A DNA stretch of 64,000 nt, taken from contig NZ_CP065511.1 in the NCBI RefSeq assembly GCF_022811925.1, positions 737,501-801,500 of the forward strand, read 5' to 3'. Of the stretch, positions 1 through 7,638 are shown piece after piece. Within the stretch, counting starts at the first letter, position 1, and each line of letters starts with the position of its first letter. The notes under the pieces are model-generated. The model ran no database searches, was not told the DNA's origin, and saw only the letters and a list, made by a program, of their open reading frames with translations. Position numbers and translations under genes: made by a program. Source of the DNA: Cytobacillus oceanisediminis (GTDB lineage Bacteria > Bacillota > Bacilli > Bacillales > Cytobacillaceae).

Positions 1-63
1 AGTCGGTAGAGCAAAGGACTGAAAATCCTTGTGTCGGCGGTTCGATTCCGTCCTGAGCCACCA
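1..63 (+). tRNA. tRNA-Phe (GAA), 5' end cut by window edge
   Basis: The sequence holds the anticodon arm with GAA in the loop, the T arm (GGTTCGATTCC) and the acceptor 3' strand ending in encoded CCA. The first bases of the acceptor stem lie outside the window. It is the first visible member of an eight-gene cluster. Confidence 0.93.
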
Positions 64-85
64 TTTCCTAAGTCTTTTCAGACTT

Positions 86-169
86 GGAGGGGTAGCGAAG
101 TGGCTAAACGCGGCGGACTGTAAATCCGCTCCTTCGGGTTCGGCAGTTCGAATCTGCCCCCCTCCACCA
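86..169 (+). tRNA. tRNA-Tyr (GTA)
   Basis: Class II tRNA with a long variable arm (CTCCTTCGGG region), anticodon GTA, T loop TTCGAAT and encoded CCA. The acceptor GGAGGGG pairs with CCCCTCC. It is about 84 nt long, as expected for tRNA-Tyr. Confidence 0.95.
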
Positions 170-178
170 TTTTTATAT

Positions 179-252
179 AGGGGTATAGTTTAATGGTAAA
201 ACGAAGGTCTCCAAAACCTTTGATGTGGGTTCGATTCCTACTACCCCTGCCA
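179..252 (+). tRNA. tRNA-Trp (CCA)
   Basis: The acceptor AGGGGTA pairs with TACCCCT, followed by discriminator G and encoded CCA. The anticodon loop CTCCAAA carries CCA, which reads UGG. Confidence 0.95.
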
Positions 253-262
253 GTAGGATAGT

Positions 263-339
263 GGCGGTTGTGGCGAAGTGGTTAACGCATCGGATTGTGG
301 CTCCGACACTCGTGGGTTCGATTCCCATCAATCGCCCCA
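263..339 (+). tRNA. tRNA-His (GTG)
   Basis: The anticodon is GTG. The extra G at position -1 (263) faces the C discriminator (336), the identity mark of tRNA-His. The acceptor GCGGTTG pairs with CAATCGC and CCA is encoded. Confidence 0.95.
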
Positions 340-364
340 TTATTCTTTTTAACAGCATTATTAT

Positions 365-439
365 TGGGCTATAGCCAAGCGGTAAGGCACCGGACTTTGA
401 CTCCGTCACCCGCAGGTTCGAATCCTGCTAGCCCAGCCA
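365..439 (+). tRNA. tRNA-Gln (TTG)
   Basis: The acceptor TGGGCTA pairs with TAGCCCA, followed by discriminator G and CCA. The anticodon loop CTTTGAC carries TTG (glutamine). Confidence 0.95.
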
Positions 440-446
440 TTTTTAA

Positions 447-520
<74 letters not shown>

Positions 521-534
521 AATCATAATCATAT

Positions 535-608
535 GCGGGTGTAGTTTAGTGGTAAAACCTCAGCCTTCCAAGCTGATGATGAGGGTTCGATTCCCTTCAC
601 CCGCTCCA
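535..608 (+). tRNA. tRNA-Gly (TCC)
   Basis: The acceptor GCGGGTG pairs with CACCCGC and ends in TCCA. The anticodon loop CTTCCAA carries TCC, which reads GGA/GGG. Confidence 0.95.
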
Positions 609-613
609 ACAAT

Positions 614-690
<77 letters not shown>

Positions 691-707
691 TTATACATAC
701 CATTTTC

Positions 708-737
708 AAACTAATTCCAATAGGGATTAGTTTTTTT
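708..737 (+). terminator. Terminator of the tRNA cluster
   Basis: An 11-bp stem (AAACTAATTCC with GGGATTAGTTT, one G-U) has a short loop and is followed by seven T. It lies 18 bases after tRNA-Ile. No other signal was recognised in 738-921. Confidence 0.85.
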
Positions 738-921
738 GTGTTTGAGAAACTCCTTTATAAAACGGTTATTGGAAATTTTATATTCCTATGTTAAAAGCCC
801 GTCTACTAGAGGTATTTGGTAATTATACTAATACTTATGGCGCAAACTATACTGTGTTTTTATGTGTTTTTTCACCTTTTCTCTACGAAATTCAATCTCT
901 CCTTAGGTTAGTATCGACCAC

Positions 922-1053
922 CTAATTTTCATTTGTTTTATCTTCTAACTCTTTTAATCTCTTTTCCAGTTTTTTAACTTTACCATCTGAAAATATTGCA
1001 AAAGAGAACGCACCAGCTGCTAATGAAAAAGCCAAAATTACAAAAACATCCAA
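922..1053 (-). CDS. Small single-span membrane protein (43 aa)
   Basis: The reading frame starts at TTG (1053) behind a strong GTGGAGGGG ribosome site and encodes 43 residues. Residues 2-20 are hydrophobic and could form one membrane helix. The rest is charged with a heptad-like KKLEKRLKELEDK stretch that could be a short coiled coil. No function is recognised. It is convergent with the tRNA cluster and divergent from the heme-copper operon. Nothing was recognised in 1054-1363 apart from probable promoter sequence for that operon. Confidence 0.6.
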   Translation of the reverse strand: MDVFVILAFSLAAGAFSFAIFSDGKVKKLEKRLKELEDKTNEN

Positions 1054-1363
1054 ATTAGCCCCTCCACTTTTATTTTAACGTAAAATCCCAATTCTTTATG
1101 TTCATTACATTAACATCTTTTAAAGCCTTATGAAGATTACATGATTTCCAAAACAGGTGAGTTGACTTTTTGTGAACTATTTGTGAACCGTTATGCTTGC
1201 CAGTGCAGAATTCAATGGATGAAAGCCTTGATATTACTGTGTTCTTGCTTGGATTTCAGCATTATTGCCTGCGAGAAATATGAAAAAAGTGTGATTCACT
1301 TCACTTTTATGAAAACCCTTCTCAACTATGATGTAGGTAACAAAGTTAAGGAGCTGATGGAAG

Positions 1364-1504
1364 GTGGAAACACGAAAAGTGGACCAGAGCAGTTCAAAAG
1401 AACATAACTCTCTAAAGGGTACGTTCTTTTCAGTTACAGTTGTAGGGCTTGGGATCTTTGTTACTTATTTAATCTTGTACGGCCTGTTTATGGCCAGAAT
1501 ATAG
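1364..1504 (+). CDS. Heme-copper oxidoreductase small subunit IIa-like (46 aa)
   Basis: GTG start at 1364, ten bases after AAGGAG (1348-1353). The 46-aa product has a polar N-terminus and one C-terminal membrane helix, roughly residues 20-43, ending in LYGLFMARI. This size and single-span layout match subunit IIa of ba3-type oxidases, where one helix replaces the first helix of a normal subunit II. Subunit II starts 12 bases later behind AGGGGGG, so the two are probably co-translated. A longer frame over the same DNA (1141-1407) is less likely to be real, because it has no ribosome site and no membrane helix. Confidence 0.75.
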   Translation: METRKVDQSSSKEHNSLKGTFFSVTVVGLGIFVTYLILYGLFMARI

Positions 1505-1516
1505 GGGGGATAAACA

Positions 1517-1981
1517 ATGATGCATCGTTCTGAAAAGGTATGGCTTATTTTAAGCTTTGGAATGATTATTGGATTCATGTTAATCGCGGGCTACCAGGCA
1601 TTCGCCTTTGAAATGGGGCCGCCAAGCTATGGAGAGCGAATTGATCCTCAGAAAGTGGATGAAACACCACCGTTTGATAAGCCTGGAATTAAGAAAATTG
1701 GCGAAAATGAGTATGAAGTAGTTATGACTCTTCAAGTGTTCAGTTTTACTACAAGTGAGATAGAAGTGCCAGCAGGATCAACAGTTCATTTTACATTGAC
1801 GTCAAAAGATGTCGTTCATGGGTTTCAGGTTGCGGAAACTAACTTAAATGCAATGGTTGTGCCTGGTTATGTACAAAAAATCACCCAGAAATTTGATAAG
1901 CCAGGCGAATATTTGGTTCTTTGCAATGAGTACTGCGGTGCGGGTCATCAAATGATGAGCACGACCATTACGGTGAAATAA
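1517..1981 (+). CDS. B-type heme-copper oxidoreductase subunit II (CuA protein)
   Basis: A 154-aa protein with one N-terminal anchor helix (residues 8-30) and an extracytoplasmic cupredoxin domain that carries the binuclear CuA centre, which takes electrons from cytochrome c or another donor. The CuA ligands are visible: His101 (VVHGF), then Cys136, Glu138, Cys140, His144 and Met147 in CNEYCGAGHQMM. The short form with a single helix is typical of the B (ba3) family. ATG at 1517 sits seven bases after AGGGGGG; an adjacent ATG at 1520 is also possible. Subunit I follows after 14 bases. Products of this type are usually annotated as cytochrome c oxidase subunit II, but the same fold serves CuA-type nitric oxide reductases. 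Confidence 0.9.
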   Translation: MMHRSEKVWLILSFGMIIGFMLIAGYQAFAFEMGPPSYGERIDPQKVDETPPFDKPGIKKIGENEYEVVMTLQVFSFTTSEIEVPAGSTVHFTLTSKDVVHGFQVAETNLNAMVVPGYVQKITQKFDKPGEYLVLCNEYCGAGHQMMSTTITVK

Positions 1982-1995
1982 AGGGGGGATAGACA

Positions 1996-3690
1996 GTGGA
2001 AACAGTTATTAAACAATCAGGAAAAACACAAGCTATTAAGGAAAAAGCAAATAAAGTTATGGGGATTAGCCTCGAGGATGCAAAATTAACGAAATCATAT
2101 TTATCTGTTGCTTTCTTAGCCATCCTTCTGGGCGGAATACTTGGACTGCTGCAAGGTCTGAACCGGGCTGGAATGTTCGAATTACCAGCATGGCTGAATT
2201 ATTATCAGGTTCTTACAGCTCATGGCCTTCTGCTAGTAGTCGTACTGTCGGCGTTCTTCACAATTGGATACTTCTATGCCGGGTTATCCCATACACTGGG
2301 CGGCTTGCTTCCTAAGGTCAGAAAGATGGCATGGATTGGCTTCTGGATGAAGATTTTCGGATTTGTCCTAGCGGTGATCCCGATTTTAATGAATGAAGCA
2401 TCTGTTATGTATACTTTCTATCCGCCAATGGCTGCTTCACCCATTTTCTATATCGGCTTAGTATTTATCGTATTGGGTGTATGGATGTGCGCCTTTGGTG
2501 CCTTTATCAATGTGGCCAGCTGGAGAAAGAGAAATCCCGGCCAGCATATCCCGATTCTTTCTTTCTTTGCAACAGGTGTCTTTGTTCTCTTATTCTTTGG
2601 AAGCATACCTGTAGCCATTGAGGTTTTTACCATTATTCCATGGGCTTTTGGATGGGTGGAGACAATAAATGTTATGGTTGCACGCACGCTGTTCTGGGCG
2701 TTCGGCCATACGCTGGTTAACATCTGGTATTTAACAGCTGTATCTGCCTGGTATGTCATTGTGCCGAAAGTTATTGGCGGCCGAAGATGGAATGACCTCT
2801 TAACAAGAATTGTGGTTATTGCACTAGTAATTATGAATATTACCGGCGGGTTCCACCATCAAATTATTGACCCAGGTATTTCTGAACCTGTGAAATATAT
2901 GCACGTGTTTATGAGTTTGGCAATTGGCTTCCCTTCATTAATGACTGCTTATGCAATGTTTGCAGTCTTTGAACGCACAGCGAGAAGGAAAGGCGGAAAA
3001 GGCCTTGTTGGCTGGTATAAAAAGCTTCCTTGGGGAGACGTCAGATTCCTTGCACCATTTATCGCAATGGCTGCTTTTATCCCTGCTGGGGCAGGCGGCA
3101 TTGCTCAAACTACAAACCAATTGAACCAAGTAGTCCATAACACGATGTGGGTCGTTGGCCATTTCCACTTAACACTTGGCATGTCGGTAGTTATGACGTT
3201 CTTCGGCCTTAGCTATTGGCTCATTCCTTATGTATCTAAAAGAGTGCTGACACCGCAGATCAATAAACTTGGGGTTATTCAAACGATTATATGGACGCTC
3301 GGTATGATCATCATGTCTGGTGCGATGCACTGGGTAGGGCTGCTTGGATCTCCAAGAAGAACTTCCTATTCAACATATTTTGATAATGCAACTGCTTTAA
3401 GCTGGGATCCTTATCTGTTCTTCCTGGCTATCGGTGGCACGCTTCTGATGATTGGTGTACTTATGCAGGTATACGCAGTTTTCTACCTCATGTTCTTTGC
3501 ACCAAAAGGAAACACAGAGTTCCCTATTGCAGAAGTGGAAGAAGATGAAGCGCCAACACCTAGATGGACAGAACGCTGGGGATTGTGGGTTGTGTGTATG
3601 ATTGTCCTTGTCGGCATGGCATATGTCATTCCATTGGTCGATTTCATTGTCAATGCGCCTCCAGGTTCACCCCCATATAAAACCTGGTAA
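1996..3690 (+). CDS. B-type heme-copper oxidoreductase subunit I (ba3-oxidase-like; possible CuA-type NO reductase)
   Basis: The 564-aa integral membrane catalytic subunit has about 13 helices and a GTG start behind AAGGGGGG. Metal ligands are present: low-spin heme His76 (TAHGLL) and His391 (GHFHL), CuB ligands His238, His287 and His288 (GGFHHQ), and high-spin heme His389. The overall pattern matches the B family. The helix VI motif, as I recall it for Thermus ba3 oxidase, is GHPIVY, with Tyr cross-linked to the CuB histidine. Here it reads GHTLVN, so Asn242 takes the Tyr place. A second K-pathway Tyr seven residues on is Val249. Loss of this Tyr is a known mark of nitric oxide reductases that branch from oxidase families. 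The usual automatic name would be cytochrome c oxidase subunit I; I consider an electrogenic NO reductase at least as likely. Confidence 0.88.
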   Translation: METVIKQSGKTQAIKEKANKVMGISLEDAKLTKSYLSVAFLAILLGGILGLLQGLNRAGMFELPAWLNYYQVLTAHGLLLVVVLSAFFTIGYFYAGLSHTLGGLLPKVRKMAWIGFWMKIFGFVLAVIPILMNEASVMYTFYPPMAASPIFYIGLVFIVLGVWMCAFGAFINVASWRKRNPGQHIPILSFFATGVFVLLFFGSIPVAIEVFTIIPWAFGWVETINVMVARTLFWAFGHTLVNIWYLTAVSAWYVIVPKVIGGRRWNDLLTRIVVIALVIMNITGGFHHQIIDPGISEPVKYMHVFMSLAIGFPSLMTAYAMFAVFERTARRKGGKGLVGWYKKLPWGDVRFLAPFIAMAAFIPAGAGGIAQTTNQLNQVVHNTMWVVGHFHLTLGMSVVMTFFGLSYWLIPYVSKRVLTPQINKLGVIQTIIWTLGMIIMSGAMHWVGLLGSPRRTSYSTYFDNATALSWDPYLFFLAIGGTLLMIGVLMQVYAVFYLMFFAPKGNTEFPIAEVEEDEAPTPRWTERWGLWVVCMIVLVGMAYVIPLVDFIVNAPPGSPPYKTW

Positions 3691-3691
3691 G

Positions 3692-3733
3692 GAAAGAGAG
3701 ATAGCTCGGCTGCTGGGCTGTCTCTTTCTTTTA
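3692..3733 (+). terminator. Intra-operon terminator or attenuator after subunit I
   Basis: A long stem of about 13 pairs with several G-U (GAGAGATAGCTC with GGGCTGTCTCTT), loop GGCTGCT, then TTCTTTT. It sits between subunit I and the SCO gene, so only part of the transcription would continue into the assembly genes. Confidence 0.75.
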
Positions 3734-3750
3734 AAAGGAAGTGATGAATC

Positions 3751-4380
3751 ATGTTTCCAAAAAATAGAACGGCTTTATCAAGCTTGCTTGTATTGATGTT
3801 TGGCGTAGTCCTTTTTTACATTGGCACAGATGGGTTTCAGGCTTTTACTGCTGAAACAGCCAGGGTTAATCAGTTAATGGATGAAAAGCCTCAGTTCCCG
3901 GATGTAACGCTTGAAGATAATAATGGAAGGACCTATTCTTTCTCGGAATTTGAAGGGAAGTATGTTTTTATCACTTTTTTATATACTTCATGCGGTACTG
4001 TTTGCCCCGAGCTGGAGGTTAATATGTCTGAAGTATATAAACGGATTCCGGAAGAGTATATCGGCCATGACATTCAATTTCTTAGCATCAGTTTTGATCC
4101 GGAGAGGGATGATCCCAAAACATTGGATACTTACCGTAAGGCTTTCGGCAGTGACGGAGAAACGTGGAGAATGGCGAGGATTCCGGAACAGCAGGAGCTT
4201 GATTCTTTGCTGGACCGGTTTGGCGTCATTGTCATACCGGATGAATACGGCAACTTTGCCCATAACTCGGCTTTTTATCTGGTGAACCCAAAAGGACAGT
4301 TAATCGAAGTTATGGATTACACATTGATTGAAGAAGCGGCTGATCGGGTAACAGAGATTCTGCATAGTGGAGGGGAATAA
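3751..4380 (+). CDS. SCO1/SenC family copper chaperone
   Basis: A 209-aa thioredoxin-fold protein anchored by an N-terminal helix (residues 8-28). The copper-binding motif CGTVC (CxxxC) lies near residue 81 and the distal His is in FAHNSAF near residue 171. SCO proteins deliver copper to the CuA site of subunit II and may reduce its cysteines, so its place behind the subunit II/I genes fits CuA assembly. The start is ATG behind AAAGGAAGTGATG. The next gene starts on the last base of its stop codon, so the two are coupled. Confidence 0.92.
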   Translation: MFPKNRTALSSLLVLMFGVVLFYIGTDGFQAFTAETARVNQLMDEKPQFPDVTLEDNNGRTYSFSEFEGKYVFITFLYTSCGTVCPELEVNMSEVYKRIPEEYIGHDIQFLSISFDPERDDPKTLDTYRKAFGSDGETWRMARIPEQQELDSLLDRFGVIVIPDEYGNFAHNSAFYLVNPKGQLIEVMDYTLIEEAADRVTEILHSGGE

Positions 4381-4940
4381 TGATGAAGCCATCAGTATAC
4401 GGATTCCTGCTGCTTCTTGCACTGATTCTCCCGCCAGTAGCTAATTTGCTGGAGTCCATTATGATTACCCATATGCATATGCAAATGCCTTTACTGGTGA
4501 TCACTGGTTTATTCATGGCGAAATTCTTTCAAATTCGCTTTCCGGAATTCTTTTCAAATTGGAATGAAAACGGAGTGCCGGGTTTATTGCTGTTTTCAAT
4601 CATTATGGTGTATTGGTCTCTGCCAAGGACAATGGATGAAGCTTTGACGTTTACAAGTGTAGAAGTCTTTAAATTTATCTCACTGCCATTTTTGGCCGGG
4701 GTGCCATTGCGGGACAGCTGGCCAAAACTAAGTTCATTTTGGAAGCATGCTCTCATTATTTTCTTTACTATCTTATTTTTAGCTCTGGGATGGCTATATA
4801 TCTGGTCCCCTGTACAGCTTTGCAATAATTATTTGGTCATCGAGCAGATTACGCTGGGATGGGGTTTTATCTCAACCGCGTTTGCAATGGTTGTATACTT
4901 GATTTATAGCTATTTTATGGATTTTTCAAAGTATGAGTAA
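4380..4940 (+). CDS. Conserved multi-span membrane protein of the heme-copper operon
   Basis: A 186-aa protein with about five or six hydrophobic helices. ATG overlaps the SCO stop codon by one base (a second ATG is at 4383). Near the end of the first helix it has the His/Met cluster ITHMHMQMPLL, residues that could bind copper or heme. No enzyme family is recognised. The coupling to the SCO gene suggests a role in assembling or supporting the heme-copper enzyme; that is inference from position. Confidence 0.7.
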   Translation: MMKPSVYGFLLLLALILPPVANLLESIMITHMHMQMPLLVITGLFMAKFFQIRFPEFFSNWNENGVPGLLLFSIIMVYWSLPRTMDEALTFTSVEVFKFISLPFLAGVPLRDSWPKLSSFWKHALIIFFTILFLALGWLYIWSPVQLCNNYLVIEQITLGWGFISTAFAMVVYLIYSYFMDFSKYE

Positions 4941-5090
4941 AAGAATGACTGCTGCTGTGTTGGGAGCAACATTTACGTTTTTCGAATGGTTTTTCTCGTT
5001 TTATGAGTAGTGAGGTAAGAAATAAAATGGAATTATGCTAAAAATCATTAATATATATGAGAAGGAGTGAGTAATTGGGGAGGGGAAAAA

Positions 5091-5879
5091 ATGGCGGATC
5101 CAATAGTCGTTAGATCGCTGGATGAAATTAAATTTTGGTCCAGGATTATGAAAGAACATGCACTATTTTTAAGTTTGGGGTTTACCTATGAACAGAAACA
5201 ATTAATTGCCGAAGCACAGCAATTTATCGCTCTATTTGAAAGAATCGAGGAAAAGCTGGCCAGATTTACAGTCAACTCAGAACTTAGCCAGGTCCAGGCA
5301 TTTAATAACGAGGTTTATCAAGCAGCTGCTGCAATCTGGAGCTATAAGAGGAAAGTGCTGGGGCTGACATTAAGATGCGAAATCCGTTCAAATAATTTTC
5401 CTTTATTGATTGACCATATAAGCAGAGAAGCTGCATACTTTGCAAATCGATTAAAAGACCTCAACTCAGGGATACTCGCACCAAAACCGGAAGCCATTAT
5501 AGAAGAAAATGTCTTCTTTCTAAGGATCATGGCTGACCATGCTAAGTTTATTGGCCATTTACTAGATCCTTCGGAAAGAAAGCTGGTAGAACAGGCAAGA
5601 GAGTTTAGCCATGATTTCGACCAATTGGTCTTTCAAGCTGTTGATCTTGACTCTATGCAGCCTGAATCAGAAACGAAACCAATACTTAGCCATTTTTTAA
5701 ATGAGAATAAAGTATCAGTTGCTTCATTAAGGGACTTCAAGAAAACGGCCAGAGAATTAATAGAGGCCTGCCGGATCAAAAGCAATATTCATCCACTTCT
5801 GGCTGACCATACATTTAGAGAAGCAGAGAGATTTTTGGAAATAATTGATTTGTTTGAGGCGAGTCTTAAAAAAGCCTAG
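5091..5879 (+). CDS. DUF2935 domain protein
   Basis: A 262-aa helical protein made of two related halves. Each begins with the pattern FW-RIMKEHA / FFLRIMADHA and has later His and Glu residues in helices, as in ferritin-like four-helix bundles that bind metal. This is the DUF2935 family, whose biochemical role is unknown. I chose ATG 5091, which follows GGGGAGGGG, over the GTG at 5067. It stands alone, 150 bases after the previous gene, and ends at a strong terminator. Confidence 0.8.
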   Translation: MADPIVVRSLDEIKFWSRIMKEHALFLSLGFTYEQKQLIAEAQQFIALFERIEEKLARFTVNSELSQVQAFNNEVYQAAAAIWSYKRKVLGLTLRCEIRSNNFPLLIDHISREAAYFANRLKDLNSGILAPKPEAIIEENVFFLRIMADHAKFIGHLLDPSERKLVEQAREFSHDFDQLVFQAVDLDSMQPESETKPILSHFLNENKVSVASLRDFKKTARELIEACRIKSNIHPLLADHTFREAERFLEIIDLFEASLKKA

Positions 5880-5932
5880 ATTTGCAGGTGGTTCAAATTC
5901 TGTTTCCTCCTTAATGCATATTAAAATGATAC

Positions 5933-5969
5933 AAATTAAGCCAGCCGATTAAGAGGCTGGCTTAATTTT
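5933..5969. terminator. Bidirectional-looking terminator
   Basis: A perfect 14-bp stem (AAATTAAGCCAGCC with GGCTGGCTTAATTT) around an 8-nt loop, flanked by T on the + strand. It ends the DUF2935 transcript. Confidence 0.85.
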
Positions 5970-6087
5970 CGCTTGGGCAACTTAATTGCACTTTGCTTAT
6001 TTATTTAATAATAGACAAAAAGATTGCTCTAGACCCACCCGAATTCCGCTTGGTAATATAAGCAAGGGTAAAGTAGGAGGCTAGAGC

Positions 6088-6957
6088 ATGGAAGAGGAAA
6101 AATATCAAAACCTTAAGTTGGGTGAGCGTGCTGCGTCTATTAGTATTGCAGCCTATATATGTCTTTCTGTACTAAAATTAACTATTGGATATGTGAGTGA
6201 CTCTGCTGCTTTGAAAGCGGATGGGTTGAATAATACAACAGATATTATTGCTTCAATTGCTGTGCTTATAGGGCTTAGGATTTCTCAGCGTCCGCCGGAT
6301 AAAAATCATGGGTATGGCCATTGGAAGAGTGAAACCATTGCTTCCATGGTAGCTTCATTCATTATGGCTGCAGTAGGTCTTCAAGTTCTGCTGAATGCTG
6401 TTTCATCCATGTTTGATGGAGTTCATGAATCTCCTGATATTTTTGCTGCATATACCGGAGTTTTTTCTGGAGCCGCAATGTACTTTGTATACCGATACAA
6501 TAAAAAATTAGCTATTAAAATTAACAGCAAGGCCGTAATGGCAGCGGCAAAGGACAATATTTCAGACGCATGGGTGAGTATAGGCACTGCCGTCGGGATT
6601 TTTGGTTCGCAGCTGAACATGCCATGGCTTGATCCATTAACAGCCATAGTTGTCGGGTTTTTAATATGCAAAACGGCTTGGGATATTTTTGTACAAGCCT
6701 CCCATGAGCTTTCAGATGGATTTGATGAAAAAAAGATTAAGCATTATCAGGATGTCATCAAAAATGTAGACGGGGTAAAAGGCATTAAAGATATTAAAGG
6801 CAGAAGCTATGGAAACAATGAAGTGATCGATGTGGTCATTCTGGTTAATTCCAAGCTTGATATTAAGGAAGCCCATGATATTGCGACACATGTGGAGAAA
6901 GTGATGGTGAAGGATTATGGGGTTTATGATGTTCACGTCCATGTGGAACCGAATTAA
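6088..6957 (+). CDS. Cation diffusion facilitator family transporter (MneP-like)
   Basis: A 289-aa metal/proton antiporter with about six membrane helices in the first 200 residues and a C-terminal cytoplasmic metallochaperone-like domain. The metal-site motif ADGLNNTTDI (DxxxxxxD) in helix II and HGYGHWKSE after helix II are typical of the branch containing B. subtilis MneP/MneS, which export manganese. The start is ATG behind AGGAGG. By similarity it probably exports Mn(II), perhaps with Fe or Zn; the substrate is not proven. A terminator lies four bases after the stop. Confidence 0.88.
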   Translation: MEEEKYQNLKLGERAASISIAAYICLSVLKLTIGYVSDSAALKADGLNNTTDIIASIAVLIGLRISQRPPDKNHGYGHWKSETIASMVASFIMAAVGLQVLLNAVSSMFDGVHESPDIFAAYTGVFSGAAMYFVYRYNKKLAIKINSKAVMAAAKDNISDAWVSIGTAVGIFGSQLNMPWLDPLTAIVVGFLICKTAWDIFVQASHELSDGFDEKKIKHYQDVIKNVDGVKGIKDIKGRSYGNNEVIDVVILVNSKLDIKEAHDIATHVEKVMVKDYGVYDVHVHVEPN

Positions 6958-6960
6958 AAA

Positions 6961-6991
6961 AAATGCGTCTCTTAATGAGGCGCATTTCTTT
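6961..6991. terminator. Terminator shared by convergent genes
   Basis: An 11-bp stem AAATGCGTCTC / GAGGCGCATTT (one G-U) with loop TTAAT, followed by CTTTTTC on + and preceded by A-rich sequence. It serves the cation exporter and possibly the convergent gene at 6994. Confidence 0.85.
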
Positions 6992-6993
6992 TT

Positions 6994-7425
6994 CTAGCTG
7001 AACATTTTATCCAATTCCCGTAAATGATCATAGGCATTTACCAGGTGCTCAGGTACTATTTTTCTTCCATAATCCCAGGAGTTTTTTTCTATTTCAGACA
7101 TGAGCTGTTCTTTCTCGTCATCTTCTCCATACATTAGGGTTCTTATATCATGTTTGTTTTTCTTGAAATCCAGATAATAGCCGATTTCATGGTATAGCAT
7201 CAATTTAACCAGGTTCTCATCTGTTTCTTTAATTTTAAAATTAATTTTGGCTATGTAGCCGTTCACTTTCAGGTAGTTAAACTTAATTGTATTCGTTGAG
7301 ACGTTGTAGCTCATGGGTGCAGTAAGTGTATTGCTGAACTCGTAATTTATATTGAGACGTTGTCCGTTTAATGTATGTAAAATAATTTTTTCAATATCCC
7401 AGATATACAGCACTTTTCTTATCAC
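6994..7425 (-). CDS. Protein with degenerate zinc-peptidase-like motif (unknown function)
   Basis: A 143-aa protein starting at GTG (7425) behind GAAAGGA. Near residues 79-86 it has HEIGYYLD, which resembles the HExGH signature of small ImmA/M78-type metallopeptidases, but the second His is Tyr. A downstream acidic helix (EKNSWDYGRK) sits where such families carry the third ligand. It may be an inactive relative or an unrelated protein. No partner is seen. Confidence 0.6.
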   Translation of the reverse strand: MIRKVLYIWDIEKIILHTLNGQRLNINYEFSNTLTAPMSYNVSTNTIKFNYLKVNGYIAKINFKIKETDENLVKLMLYHEIGYYLDFKKNKHDIRTLMYGEDDEKEQLMSEIEKNSWDYGRKIVPEHLVNAYDHLRELDKMFS

Positions 7426-7576
7426 AGTCCTTTCACAGCGTTCTTGTCTTGATTATACAAGCCTATTAATGCCGGTAACAGTGTTTTCATATACTTTAGG
7501 TCCATTTGGGCACAATCGGTAAAAATGAGAATAGGAGAATGAGGCAAAAGAAGGGGAGAAATAGAATGGAAATATC

Positions 7577-7602
7577 TGAAACTTTTCGGTTTTTGCTCCG
7601 TA
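7577..7602 (+). promoter_or_regulatory. Sigma-W type promoter before the DUF3267 gene
   Basis: TGAAAC (7577-7582), exactly 16 bases, then CGTA (7599-7602): a full match to the B. subtilis sigma-W consensus. It lies about 37 bases before the start codon at 7639. Confidence 0.8.
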
Positions 7603-7638
7603 CATTTAAATAGGGTCTTATTTCTTGAGGTGATGAGA

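Noticed and set aside
173..409. Open frame on the - strand across tRNA genes
   Set aside because: It is a chance frame over tRNA-Trp, -His and -Gln; the tRNAs explain the sequence.
1141..1407. 88-codon frame before the heme-copper operon
   Set aside because: No ribosome site at its start, odd composition, and its 3' end overlaps the better supported subunit IIa gene in another frame.
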